Positions 52,884 to 62,059 of a stretch of 64,000 nt of DNA are shown one piece after another (the first letter of the stretch is position 1; each line of letters starts with the position of its first letter). Under the pieces are notes generated by a model. The model ran no database searches. It was given only the letters and a program-made list of their open reading frames with translations, and was not told the DNA's origin. The DNA is from an uncultured Lachnospiraceae bacterium (lineage in GTDB: Bacteria; Bacillota; Clostridia; Lachnospirales; Lachnospiraceae), in assembly GCA_910578845.1 (NCBI GenBank), contig CAJTSL010000018.1, positions 1 to 64,000 of the forward strand, read 5' to 3'. The position numbers and the translations under genes are program-made.

Positions 52884-54165
52884 ATTGATAATCGCTGACG
52901 ACGAGCCCTTAGTACAGGCAGGCATCAAATCCATGATCGACTGGGAAGAGCAGGGCATCAGCATCGTCGGCACAGCATCGAACGGCGCCTCCGCTTATGA
53001 GCTAATCCAGGAATATGACCCCCAAATCGTTATCACGGACATAAAAATGCCCGTTATGAGCGGTTTAGAGCTTGCCGCCAAGTGCCAGCAAGACGGACGG
53101 AAACTGCCCATATTCATTATCCTGACAAGTTACGAAGAATTCCATTTTGTCAAAGAAGCCATTACCTATCAGGTTGCGGACTATCTCATCAAACTGGAAC
53201 TGACTCCGGAAATGTTGTTAGACTCTTTACAATTAGCCCTAAAAAGAGTCTCCGAGCTGCAAAAAACACAGGAAGAAACCGTATCGGCACACAGCATAGC
53301 CGTCATTAAAGAACAGTTTTATACACATCTGATCTTTCATCTATTTGAGACGGAACATCAATTTGAGATACAAGCCATGAACCTTGGCATTGATTTCAAT
53401 TACGATTCCTTCATTGTCAGCTATATCGGCATCATGAGCAAGAAGCTGACACATATGACAAGCGATAAGCAGATAAACTTATATAATAGCAGCCTCCAGA
53501 TGGCAAGAGAACTCATTGCCAAATATATCCCGCATATCACCTGTCACGTTCTCTCCCTTGACACCAGCCATTTCTGCGTCATTTTCTTCTTAGACAAAGA
53601 AACGGCCTCCGACTATCAAAATGTCATAAAGAAAACGTTAGAACAGGTATCCGGTATGCTCTTTAATTATTTCAGCGTGAACATATATGCCGGTATAGGC
53701 TCTCCTGTCCATGCCCCTTTACAGCTTTCTGACTCCTATCAGGAGGCAAAGGAAATCTTTACGCAAGTAACGGAAGCTACGCCAATCCTCTTTGCCATGG
53801 ATTCGCCCGGCGGATGCGACGTTCTCCAAAACGCCGACTACAAGCATCATATCGTCTTCAATGTCAAGAAATACATTAACGAACATATCGAAGAGAAACT
53901 GACGCTGAATAAAGTCGCCAAAGAATTCAATATCAGCCCCAATTATTTAAGCATTCTATTCTCCAAGCATAACGACATCGGCTTTTCCGATTATATTAAC
54001 CAGAGCAAAATAGAAGCGGCCAAAACAATGATGAACGACGGGAATTATAAGATTTATGAGATTTCCGACAAGCTCGGCTTCGAAAGCGCTTTTTATTTTA
54101 GTCGCGTATTTAAAAAGATGACAGGAATGTCTCCCCGCGATTATATGAGCCGGAACCTGCCATAA
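52876..54165 (+). CDS. Response regulator with AraC-type DNA-binding domain, YesN family
   Basis: The receiver starts LIIADDEPLVQAGIKSM and has its phospho-acceptor in IVITDIKMPVMSG. A middle domain of about 200 residues follows, then two AraC helix-turn-helix motifs (LTLNKVAKEFNISPNYLSIL and YKIYEISDKLGFESAFYFSR). The ATG at 52876 has GTGAGGA upstream and overlaps the kinase stop. The likely targets are the importer operon and the lyase. Confidence 0.93.
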   Translation: MIKLIIADDEPLVQAGIKSMIDWEEQGISIVGTASNGASAYELIQEYDPQIVITDIKMPVMSGLELAAKCQQDGRKLPIFIILTSYEEFHFVKEAITYQVADYLIKLELTPEMLLDSLQLALKRVSELQKTQEETVSAHSIAVIKEQFYTHLIFHLFETEHQFEIQAMNLGIDFNYDSFIVSYIGIMSKKLTHMTSDKQINLYNSSLQMARELIAKYIPHITCHVLSLDTSHFCVIFFLDKETASDYQNVIKKTLEQVSGMLFNYFSVNIYAGIGSPVHAPLQLSDSYQEAKEIFTQVTEATPILFAMDSPGGCDVLQNADYKHHIVFNVKKYINEHIEEKLTLNKVAKEFNISPNYLSILFSKHNDIGFSDYINQSKIEAAKTMMNDGNYKIYEISDKLGFESAFYFSRVFKKMTGMSPRDYMSRNLP

Positions 54166-54183
54166 GAAACCGCAAGATCAAGT

Positions 54184-54330
54184 CAAATACCCCGCAGCAA
54201 GCTACGGGGCATGGCCTGGCTTGTTCTTTCCGCCCCAAGGGGCGGGGTATTTGCACCCGCAGGGCACTTACCCTCGCGGCATTCGCCAAATATCCGCGCG
54301 AGCGCGGCTGCTTGGCTCATTGCTCGCGGG
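54184..54330. repeat. Double stem-loop element after the YesN-like gene
   Basis: CAAATACCCCGC (54184-54195) and GCGGGGTATTTG (54242-54253) are a perfect 12-bp inverted repeat. Inside it CCCCG/CGGGG and GCCCC/GGGGC offer competing stems. A second inverted repeat, GCGCGAGC and GCTCGCGGG (about 54296-54330), follows and ends before AATAAAAA. I recall similar sequences between genes of other Clostridia, so a dispersed repeat is possible. It may also serve as terminator for the two-component operon. Confidence 0.5.
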
Positions 54331-54380
54331 AATAAAAACCGATACTAATAAGAAAACATTTGAAAACGAGGTGCCATCCT

Positions 54381-56210
54381 ATGTTCTATGAAATTGCAAT
54401 ACAGTATCAAATGCCATTGAAGCCTTATACGCTCTATCCTTCCATTACGGACACTAAAGCCTGGTCCTCACTTGACCAGGAATGGAAAAACGCGAGCATA
54501 ACACTAGGTGAGAAATATTTACACTTCTCCTATCCAAGCCTGTCAGCGACTGACTTCATGGATTTTTCCAGAACAGGCAACCGCGTCCGTTATGAGAATA
54601 AATGCTTTGCAAAGCGCCATGCCCTAGACGCCCTTGTGCTTGCCGAATGTATAGAGAATAAGGGCAGATTCATGGACGATATCATAAATGGCATCTTCTC
54701 TATCTGTGAAGAAAGCGCGTGGCAGCTTCCTCCGCACAATACTTATATCCGTGATACGCCACAGCTTCCGCTGCCGGACAGCACCGCTCCAATTCTCGAC
54801 CTGTTCACATGCGAAACAGGCGCCATTCTTGCCACAGCATCCTACTTGTTAAGCAGCAAGCTAGATCAGGTCAGTCCTTTCATCCGTAAGCGCATCGAGC
54901 ATGAGCTAACAGAGCGGATTTATGATCCATACTGTAATCAACATTTCTGGTGGATGGGAAACGGCGAAGAGCCAATGAATAACTGGACGGTTTGGTGTAC
55001 GCAAAATGTGCTCCTATCTGTCTTCTTATTAAATACGGACAGCGCTTTGAAACACGCCGTCATACAAAAAGCCTGTAAAAGCATAGACTTTTTCCTTGAT
55101 GAATACGGTGAAGACGGATGCTGTGATGAAGGCGCCCAATATTACCGTCATGCCGGACTCTGTCTTTTTAATTCGATCGAACTGCTAAATGCTGTAACGA
55201 ACGATGCATTTGCCCATTTATATGATAATGCGAAAATCAGGAATATAGCTGCCTATATCTTAAACGTGCATATAGAGGATAAATATTATATTAACTTCGC
55301 GGACTGCTCTCCTGTCGCAGGACGCTGTAGCGTACGGGAATATCTCTTCGCCAAGCGATGTGGCAATGCTGATATGGCGGCTTTTTGTGCCGTTGATTTT
55401 ATCTCCGGTATGCCGGAAACGCTTACGCTGCCTTCGGAAAACAACTTGTATTATAGGCTGCAAAACGCTTTCACCATAACACAAATCAAGTGTGCGGCAT
55501 CCTCTCACACCGGTCGGATCCATCATCCTGACCTTTATTATCAAAGCGTCGGCATCTTCCTTGTCAGGGACGATTCCCTCTGCCTCGGCGTAAAATCAGG
55601 CGATAATGCGGACAGCCACAATCACAACGATACCGGAAGCTTCACCATATATAAAAACGGCAAGCCCCTTTTTATCGATATCGGCGTGGAAAGCTATACC
55701 AAAAAGACATTCTCTCCCGAGCGGTACGAAATCTGGACCATGCAGTCAGCCTATCATAATCTGCCTACCATAAACGGATATATGCAAAAAGACGGAGCGT
55801 CTTACCGCGCCCGGGACGTCAGCTATAACCTATCCGGCACCTTCTGTGAGATCAGCATGGATATTGCCCCTGCCTACCCTGCCGAATGTGGCATCCATTC
55901 TTATAGAAGATACGCTAGGCTACAGAAAAGAGAAAGCATTGTTATCAAAGACAGCTTCGAGCCCTTTGCCTGCGTCGTCTTAAGCCTGATGACATATGAT
56001 AAGCCAATGCTCCAAGAAGAGGCTGCCACAGAGGCAACGCTTTTTTTCACCATCGGATCGCTTGGAAGCCTGCGCGTAAGCGGTGCATCGCTCTTATCAA
56101 TTGAGCCTATCCCGATAACGGATGCGCGCTTACAGACAGCCTGGGAGCATGAAGTCTACCGGATTTTATTACAAGCAACAGAGAAGGAAGTAACCATGAA
56201 TATTCTTTAA
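54381..56210 (+). CDS. Heparinase II/III family polysaccharide lyase-like protein
   Basis: The N-terminal 370 residues look like an alpha-toroid and the C-terminal part is the Hepar_II_III beta-sheet domain. Its signature is SHNHNDTGSFTIYKNGKPLF and the following DIGVESYTKKTFSPERYEIW. Lyases of this type cut uronic-acid-containing glycosaminoglycans or alginate-like polymers and leave unsaturated ends, the substrate of GH88. No signal peptide, so it probably acts on imported oligosaccharides. The ATG at 54381 has GAGG upstream; an earlier TTG (54360) does not. About 609 residues. Confidence 0.87.
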   Translation: MFYEIAIQYQMPLKPYTLYPSITDTKAWSSLDQEWKNASITLGEKYLHFSYPSLSATDFMDFSRTGNRVRYENKCFAKRHALDALVLAECIENKGRFMDDIINGIFSICEESAWQLPPHNTYIRDTPQLPLPDSTAPILDLFTCETGAILATASYLLSSKLDQVSPFIRKRIEHELTERIYDPYCNQHFWWMGNGEEPMNNWTVWCTQNVLLSVFLLNTDSALKHAVIQKACKSIDFFLDEYGEDGCCDEGAQYYRHAGLCLFNSIELLNAVTNDAFAHLYDNAKIRNIAAYILNVHIEDKYYINFADCSPVAGRCSVREYLFAKRCGNADMAAFCAVDFISGMPETLTLPSENNLYYRLQNAFTITQIKCAASSHTGRIHHPDLYYQSVGIFLVRDDSLCLGVKSGDNADSHNHNDTGSFTIYKNGKPLFIDIGVESYTKKTFSPERYEIWTMQSAYHNLPTINGYMQKDGASYRARDVSYNLSGTFCEISMDIAPAYPAECGIHSYRRYARLQKRESIVIKDSFEPFACVVLSLMTYDKPMLQEEAATEATLFFTIGSLGSLRVSGASLLSIEPIPITDARLQTAWEHEVYRILLQATEKEVTMNIL

Positions 56211-56217
56211 TCCTTCC

Positions 56218-56273
56218 AAGCCGGATGTCAAAACGCCTTTTACTTAAAAAATGCTCCTTTTGGCACCCGGCTT
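56218..56273. terminator. Bidirectional terminator between the lyase and the DegV-kinase genes
   Basis: A 16-bp stem with one mismatch and one G-U pair (56218-56233 with 56258-56273) lies between the ends of two converging genes and is followed by AATTTTATAATTT on the plus strand. Confidence 0.75.
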
Positions 56274-56277
56274 AATT

Positions 56278-58971
56278 TTATAATTTATCTTCATTCGTCT
56301 TCCTATAATAGGCCATGCCAAATGTCCCAATCCCGGAATTACAAGCTATTGATACAGATGTCCGCTGCATGATGACCCTTTTAAATGGGACGCAGCGTAA
56401 GACTTCATGCCGGATCAGTTCCTGTTGTTCTACGCTACAACCGGCATGGGTAAGGAAGACAACATCCGTATTGATTCTTTCCTTATTCAACAGATGCCAA
56501 TGGATAAACCGTTTCCACGCACCCTCCATCCTGCCAACGCGACCACCTGTCACAATCATCTTGCTCTGGCTAAGTTTCATGACCGGATGAATGCCAAAGA
56601 AAGTATAGGCTCTTGCCGTAGTTGCTTTCATAAAGCCCCGTTTCGCAAATATCTGCACCGATGGCATGATATAGTGGGATTCTACCCTCTTCTTCATTGT
56701 TTCTACTCTATCACAGATCTCTTGGAGGGAATACCCTTCCATCGCCATCTTTCCTGCATACAAGACAATTAGCGCCTGTCCACACGATATCTGCCCGGAA
56801 TCAATGATATGGACATGGTCAAATCCCTCCGCTGCACCAACGGCAGCTTCATAGCTTTTTCCAACATTTCTGGCAATGGAAATATGAACAATCTGTTCTG
56901 CCTCTGTCAAAGCATCTGCGAAAAACGCCTCATATTCTTCCACCGAAACACCATCCGAGCGTGCGCTGCTCGTAGTCTCTGTCATATACTGTATCAGATT
57001 ATCCGAAGAGATCTCCAAAGTATCTGCAAATCTGCCATGTTCTGTCTTTATGTACAAATACATCATGCCGATATCATATTTATCTTGCAAGGATTCCGGT
57101 AAATCGCTGACACAATCCGTCGTGATTTGTATTTTACGCTTTTTATGCCGGGACGTCTTCCGGATTTCCGTTTTCTCTTCCGCTTCCGGTTTATCAGCGC
57201 AGTACTCTATAATATCTTCCGGGAGGAATCGCAAGATCTCCGCTTCCATCGCCAGGCCTTGCACAGGTTTCTCCAGATACCCGTCGAACCCATCTGCCAA
57301 ATACTTTGCCGCTGTCTCCGCTGCTGAATTTGCAGACAATACAATAACCGCCGAATCCCGGCATAATCCATTCTCCTGTTTGCGCAATTGTTTCAATGTC
57401 TGCGCGCCATCCATCTCCGGCATCATATAATCCATTAATATCACATGATAAAAGCGCCGCTTCGTCATTTCCAGGCACTTCGCCCCACTATCGGCAATGT
57501 CAATCTTGACTTTTGTCTCTTTTAAGAGCTTGCTTTCTACCAGGGAGTTCATATGATTATCATCCACAATCAAGATTCGCGCTTCAGGCGCCTCAAAGCT
57601 CTGTCTGTACTCTGTCTTCCCCGCTCTTCTACGGGATAGGAACCTTACTTCCCCAATCGGCGTTTTATCAATGACTTTCTGTGGCAATGTCACTGTAAAA
57701 GTAGAGCCTTTCGTGTATATGCTGTCAACGGTAATCTCGCCATCCATCATATCCACAAGCTGCTTCGTAATGGACAATCCGAGCCCGCTCCCCTCTATCC
57801 GCAGGTTCTTACGGGCATCCGCCCTCTTAAAAGAATCATAAATATGCTCTAAGTCCTCTTTGCGGATCCCAATCCCGGTATCGGCAACTGACATGACGAG
57901 GAAAATGTCATCGTCCCGGATTGGCTCCATGCGCACAGATAACGTTACTGTTCCTTCTTCCGTATATTTCGCTGCATTGGTCAGGATATTTAGCAGCACT
58001 TGATTGACCCTCTTCATATCCCCCCATAGTACCGAAGGGAGATTATCTTCAATTTCTACCTGGAACTGTAATTTTTTTTCTTTTAGCCGCACCTGTATCA
58101 TATCAATTAAGCCGCTGAACAAATCTACCGTCTGATAAGTAATCGGAATGATCTCCATCCTCTTCATTTCCATCTGGGACAGGTCTAGGATATCGTTTAC
58201 CAGGTTCAACAACATTTTGCTGGCACCCTGGATATTCTCCGCATAATCTTTGATGGTATCTTCTCCGCTCTCCCTGATGATCATTTCGTTTAAGCCGATT
58301 ATCGTGTTGATCGGCGTACGGATTTCATGGCTCATACTGGCAAAAAAGCTATTCTTGGATTCACTGATCTTCTCTAGCTCCTTCTGCTGCCTCCAGGCGA
58401 CCGCACGCTCATTCTCAAACATTTTTATCTGTGCTTTTAAGATAACGCCTCCTGCAATCCCAACCACAAGCACTGCAAAAAGAGAATCCGTATACGCTGC
58501 CGCTTTAGAATCCATAGGCGTTATCGTCCCTGGATGCAGATAGCTATAGACGTATGTGAAGATATCCACGGAAAGCGATAAAGCCAGGAAAAAAGCCAGC
58601 CGTTTTCCGGAAAACATCAAAAATACATAGAACAGCCCTAGCGCAAACCAAATCGAAGCGCCGCCCTCTAAGCCGCCACTGAGGAAAAACATAGCCGGGA
58701 ATATCAGCATTATAATAAGAAAACCTACGATAACCGCCGCTACATCAATTTTTCGATATTTAAACGTTATCAGAAACTCGACGCCCAGCACAGCGAGCAA
58801 AAGGACAAGCGGCAGGACGATCACCTTGACATCCATGATGATAATACATTCCAAAATCCCCAACAGGGCAAGCGCCCCGCCTATCAGGATAATCATACGG
58901 AAAATCCGCTCCCGCAGTTCATAATCCCTTCCATATATCATTTCATATATGCTTTTTATTTTCTTCTTCAT
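56278..58971 (-). CDS. Hybrid histidine kinase fused to a DegV (fatty-acid-binding) domain
   Basis: Domains in order: about six membrane helices (residues 24-182), HisKA with phospho-acceptor His215 in SMSHEIRTPINTIIG, HATPase (NILTNAAKYTEEG, VADTGIGI, GSGLGLSI), a receiver (ILIVDDNHMN, phospho-acceptor in VILMDYMMPEMDG) and a complete DegV domain of about 280 residues (from 614 to the end). DegV marks are ITTDCVSDLPESL, TSSARSDGVSVEEY, HISIARNVGKSYEAAVGAA and IIDSGQISCGQA. DegV/FakB proteins bind a fatty acid for the kinase FakA. Some usual DegV residues differ. The start overlaps the preceding kinase gene by 4 bases (ATGA), so the two are coupled. Confidence 0.92.
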   Translation of the reverse strand: MKKKIKSIYEMIYGRDYELRERIFRMIILIGGALALLGILECIIIMDVKVIVLPLVLLLAVLGVEFLITFKYRKIDVAAVIVGFLIIMLIFPAMFFLSGGLEGGASIWFALGLFYVFLMFSGKRLAFFLALSLSVDIFTYVYSYLHPGTITPMDSKAAAYTDSLFAVLVVGIAGGVILKAQIKMFENERAVAWRQQKELEKISESKNSFFASMSHEIRTPINTIIGLNEMIIRESGEDTIKDYAENIQGASKMLLNLVNDILDLSQMEMKRMEIIPITYQTVDLFSGLIDMIQVRLKEKKLQFQVEIEDNLPSVLWGDMKRVNQVLLNILTNAAKYTEEGTVTLSVRMEPIRDDDIFLVMSVADTGIGIRKEDLEHIYDSFKRADARKNLRIEGSGLGLSITKQLVDMMDGEITVDSIYTKGSTFTVTLPQKVIDKTPIGEVRFLSRRRAGKTEYRQSFEAPEARILIVDDNHMNSLVESKLLKETKVKIDIADSGAKCLEMTKRRFYHVILMDYMMPEMDGAQTLKQLRKQENGLCRDSAVIVLSANSAAETAAKYLADGFDGYLEKPVQGLAMEAEILRFLPEDIIEYCADKPEAEEKTEIRKTSRHKKRKIQITTDCVSDLPESLQDKYDIGMMYLYIKTEHGRFADTLEISSDNLIQYMTETTSSARSDGVSVEEYEAFFADALTEAEQIVHISIARNVGKSYEAAVGAAEGFDHVHIIDSGQISCGQALIVLYAGKMAMEGYSLQEICDRVETMKKRVESHYIMPSVQIFAKRGFMKATTARAYTFFGIHPVMKLSQSKMIVTGGRVGRMEGAWKRFIHWHLLNKERINTDVVFLTHAGCSVEQQELIRHEVLRCVPFKRVIMQRTSVSIACNSGIGTFGMAYYRKTNEDKL

Positions 58972-61900
58972 GATCCGCAGGCGCCTCCTTCCATCCCCGC
59001 TTTCAGCTCCTGTCTGATGCGTGAGAGCATGTCTACAGCCGACATATAATCCGACATTTCTATTTTCTTCCTGATAGGGGAAAGCCTCTCTGACAGCGGT
59101 GTTTGATGATAACTATATATTTGCATCTTCTCTAAGACAGCGAGCATCTCTTCCCCGTCCAGCGCAAACATTGCGTCTTCCAGCTTTGCTGCCAGTTCAT
59201 CAAACGCTTCCTCACTCAGATCCGGCATCTCCATTTCTGCTTTTGCCATTCCTGTTTTTGCCTCTCCGGCTCCCGCGATCTCCAATCCAGTGGCATCCTT
59301 TTGCGTTTCTAAGCTTCCCAGGTTCGCTGCTTGCCCGTTAGCTCCCGCCTCTCCCGTCGTATCTATAAACGGGCTTTGCTCAATTTCTTCCATCACCCGG
59401 TCATATTCTTTCATCATATCGTTGTGATTCTTCCTGATATAATCAAAATCATTGCGTTTTCCCGCCATCTCTAACGCTTTTGCTTTCGCAGCAAGTGGCG
59501 ATGCGCCAATATTCTGCATCATACTTTTGATCGCATGGACTTTGATCGTGTAATTCTTCCAGTCCTGCTTCTCATACAGCCCCACGATCATCCTGGCATT
59601 TTCTTCTCTTTCTGCGTAATAGGCTGCCAGAATCTGTCTATATTCCTGCTGTCCGCCACAATAGAGCATACCTTTCTGGATATCTAAATCCCCTACGGCA
59701 AATTCGTCTGTTTTCCCCGGTCGCTCCTCGATCTTTCTTCCGTCCGGCTGTTCTTCATGCATTCTCCCGTCTGTATGCTCCTCGATCTTTCTCACATCCG
59801 GCTGCTCTTCGATCTTCTTCCCGTCCGGTTGCTCCTCAATCTTCTTTCCGTCCGGCTGCTCTTCATACTTTCTCCTGTCCGGCTGCTCTTGTTCTTTTAC
59901 CTCATTGGAGAAAACCAGCTTCTCTTCCGGCAGATTCCTACGGAGAACACGCTCTAATACCGATAGCTCTAACGGTTTAGAGACAAAATCGTCAAATCCC
60001 TCCGCGAGGAACATCTCCCGGTTGCCCGGCGCCGCATTCGCCGTTAAGGCAATGATCGGCACTCCCTGGTAATAATGCCCTACCTTATCCCTGATACGGT
60101 GCAAAGTCTCCACGCCGTCCATCTCCGGCATCATATGATCCATGAACACAAAATCATAGGACATATTTTCAATCAGCTCAAGCGCTTCCTGCCCACTGGT
60201 CGCATAGGTCACTTTGATCTTATATTCTTTCAAGAGCCCTTCTACCACACGGATATTCATTCTATTATCGTCTACGACAAGGACATGGGCGTCTGGCGCC
60301 GAGAATTTCCCTGGACGGGTTATCTGCTTGCCTCCCTCCGATCCGCTGCTTCCGTTTAGGATAGAGACCACCGGAAGAATATAAAACGGCTTATACAAAC
60401 GTATCAAGTCCGGATTGGATAAATACTTCTCCCGTGGCCTGTCAATCACAATGATAATCTTCGTATGCTTTGCAAGCGTGTCAAAATAAACCATATCCTC
60501 TTGGTATTCTTCCAAGCTGATAAAAATATGCGTAAACGCTTCCTTGCCTTCCCTGCGCATCAGCTCCGCAAGGTTACGGCATACATGGCACCTGACACGA
60601 AGGCGGCTGATCATATTCGTGATCAGTTCCGTATATTCATCCCGGATCGTCATCATATCAAACTGTTCCATGTCAAAATAAGCCGCGATATTCAATGTTT
60701 CCCTATTTTCTATTTCTCCGATAGGCTTTTCATCCAATACTTTCTGTGGCACAACAAAGCGGAATGTACTGCCCTTCCCCAGACGGCTTTTCACCGTAAT
60801 CGTCCCGCCCATTTTCTGGATTAGCTCCTTCGAAATGGCAAGCCCTAACCCTACGCCACCTTTTTGCCGGTTTCGTCTCGTATCCACCTGACTAAAGCTT
60901 TCAAAAAGCTTCTCTAAACTTTCTTCTTTAATCCCGATGCCCGTATCTTTCACCGATATGCAAAGGTTCACACCATAATTTTCTTTTCTTGTATAAATAC
61001 GGATAATGACTCCGCCCTCGTTCGTAAATTTAATCGCATTATCAACCAGATTCATAATGACCCGTCGTATTTTCTTCTCATCCCCGAAAAGGCCGCTCGG
61101 AATATTAGAATCGCAGTCTACAATCAGTTCGATCTGCTTATCACCTTTTCTCGCCATTGCAATATTGATGATATCATTAATGGTTGAGGTAATATTATAA
61201 GCCTCTTCTTCCAGGTTCATTTTCCCCTGTTGCAATTGCGAAAAGTCCAAAATATCCGTCACCAAAGACATCAGATTGTGCCCGGCGTCCCGGATATCAA
61301 AAACTTCTTCTCTCATTTTCTCTAAATCATGCTCCCGCAGCGCCATCTCACTCATACCGCAGATCGTATTGACCGGCGTACGGATTTCATGGCTGACATT
61401 AGAGAGGAAATCATCTTTACTCTGCTCTGCATCCATCAGCGCCTCTATGATTTCATAAACTTGCTCATTCCTTTCCTTCCGGGATTTTAACAGCGCATAA
61501 AGCACAAACTCCACTGAAAAGATATTTCCAAGTTGGCAAAACAGCAGCATACGGGCATCCTCTGGCATATTCCAGACAGCACCGGTAATGACACAATGAT
61601 AGAAAGCCAGGAACAATAATGATATGATTGTCCCCCAGAGCAGTTCTACGTAACCATAAAAAGCAATCAGGACAGAGATTGCTATTAAGAATGGAATGAT
61701 ATGAAACAGATTTACTACTTTCATCGCATACATGATAACTGTAAAGTGTATCATAACAGTTGTTATCACTGCTCTTACCCGTGGGTTGCGGTATTTTGTC
61801 AAAAACAGCGTCCAACCGACAGCTAACAAAACCGTCAAGGTTACCGGTATCCACATGTCCCATTTCATCTTGATCACGCCGATGCTAAATCCAATTGCAT

Positions 61901-61973
61901 AAACCGTGAACAGAATAATGACAAAATGCTCGTTTTTTCTCTGGTTCTCTCTCCCTTGATTGAAAAACTCCAA
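58968..61973 (-). CDS. Hybrid histidine kinase with receiver and HPt domains
   Basis: About five or six N-terminal membrane helices are followed by HisKA (NVSHEIRTPVNTICGMSE, phospho-acceptor His near 195), HATPase, a receiver-like degenerate segment, a true receiver (VLVVDDNRMN, VFMDHMMPEMDG), a repetitive linker of seven nine-residue units, and an HPt domain (KVHAIKSMMQNIGA, with His). The frame begins at a TTG at 61973: GGGAGGGG lies 5 bases upstream, while the TTG at 61988 would place the ribosome site inside the gene. It forms an operon with the next kinase. Confidence 0.92.
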   Translation of the reverse strand: MEFFNQGRENQRKNEHFVIILFTVYAIGFSIGVIKMKWDMWIPVTLTVLLAVGWTLFLTKYRNPRVRAVITTVMIHFTVIMYAMKVVNLFHIIPFLIAISVLIAFYGYVELLWGTIISLLFLAFYHCVITGAVWNMPEDARMLLFCQLGNIFSVEFVLYALLKSRKERNEQVYEIIEALMDAEQSKDDFLSNVSHEIRTPVNTICGMSEMALREHDLEKMREEVFDIRDAGHNLMSLVTDILDFSQLQQGKMNLEEEAYNITSTINDIINIAMARKGDKQIELIVDCDSNIPSGLFGDEKKIRRVIMNLVDNAIKFTNEGGVIIRIYTRKENYGVNLCISVKDTGIGIKEESLEKLFESFSQVDTRRNRQKGGVGLGLAISKELIQKMGGTITVKSRLGKGSTFRFVVPQKVLDEKPIGEIENRETLNIAAYFDMEQFDMMTIRDEYTELITNMISRLRVRCHVCRNLAELMRREGKEAFTHIFISLEEYQEDMVYFDTLAKHTKIIIVIDRPREKYLSNPDLIRLYKPFYILPVVSILNGSSGSEGGKQITRPGKFSAPDAHVLVVDDNRMNIRVVEGLLKEYKIKVTYATSGQEALELIENMSYDFVFMDHMMPEMDGVETLHRIRDKVGHYYQGVPIIALTANAAPGNREMFLAEGFDDFVSKPLELSVLERVLRRNLPEEKLVFSNEVKEQEQPDRRKYEEQPDGKKIEEQPDGKKIEEQPDVRKIEEHTDGRMHEEQPDGRKIEERPGKTDEFAVGDLDIQKGMLYCGGQQEYRQILAAYYAEREENARMIVGLYEKQDWKNYTIKVHAIKSMMQNIGASPLAAKAKALEMAGKRNDFDYIRKNHNDMMKEYDRVMEEIEQSPFIDTTGEAGANGQAANLGSLETQKDATGLEIAGAGEAKTGMAKAEMEMPDLSEEAFDELAAKLEDAMFALDGEEMLAVLEKMQIYSYHQTPLSERLSPIRKKIEMSDYMSAVDMLSRIRQELKAGMEGGACGS
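59714..59895. repeat. 27-bp tandem repeat in the linker of the hybrid kinase
   Basis: About seven imperfect 27-base units encode nine-residue repeats such as EEQPDGKKI. They join receiver and HPt domains. Confidence 0.85.
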
Positions 61974-62059
61974 AATATCCCCTCCCAATTATCCCAATAA
62001 CATTGTAAGCGATTTTCTTTCAGGCTTCCGTCTTCCCAGTATTTTGAGGGATTCGGATG

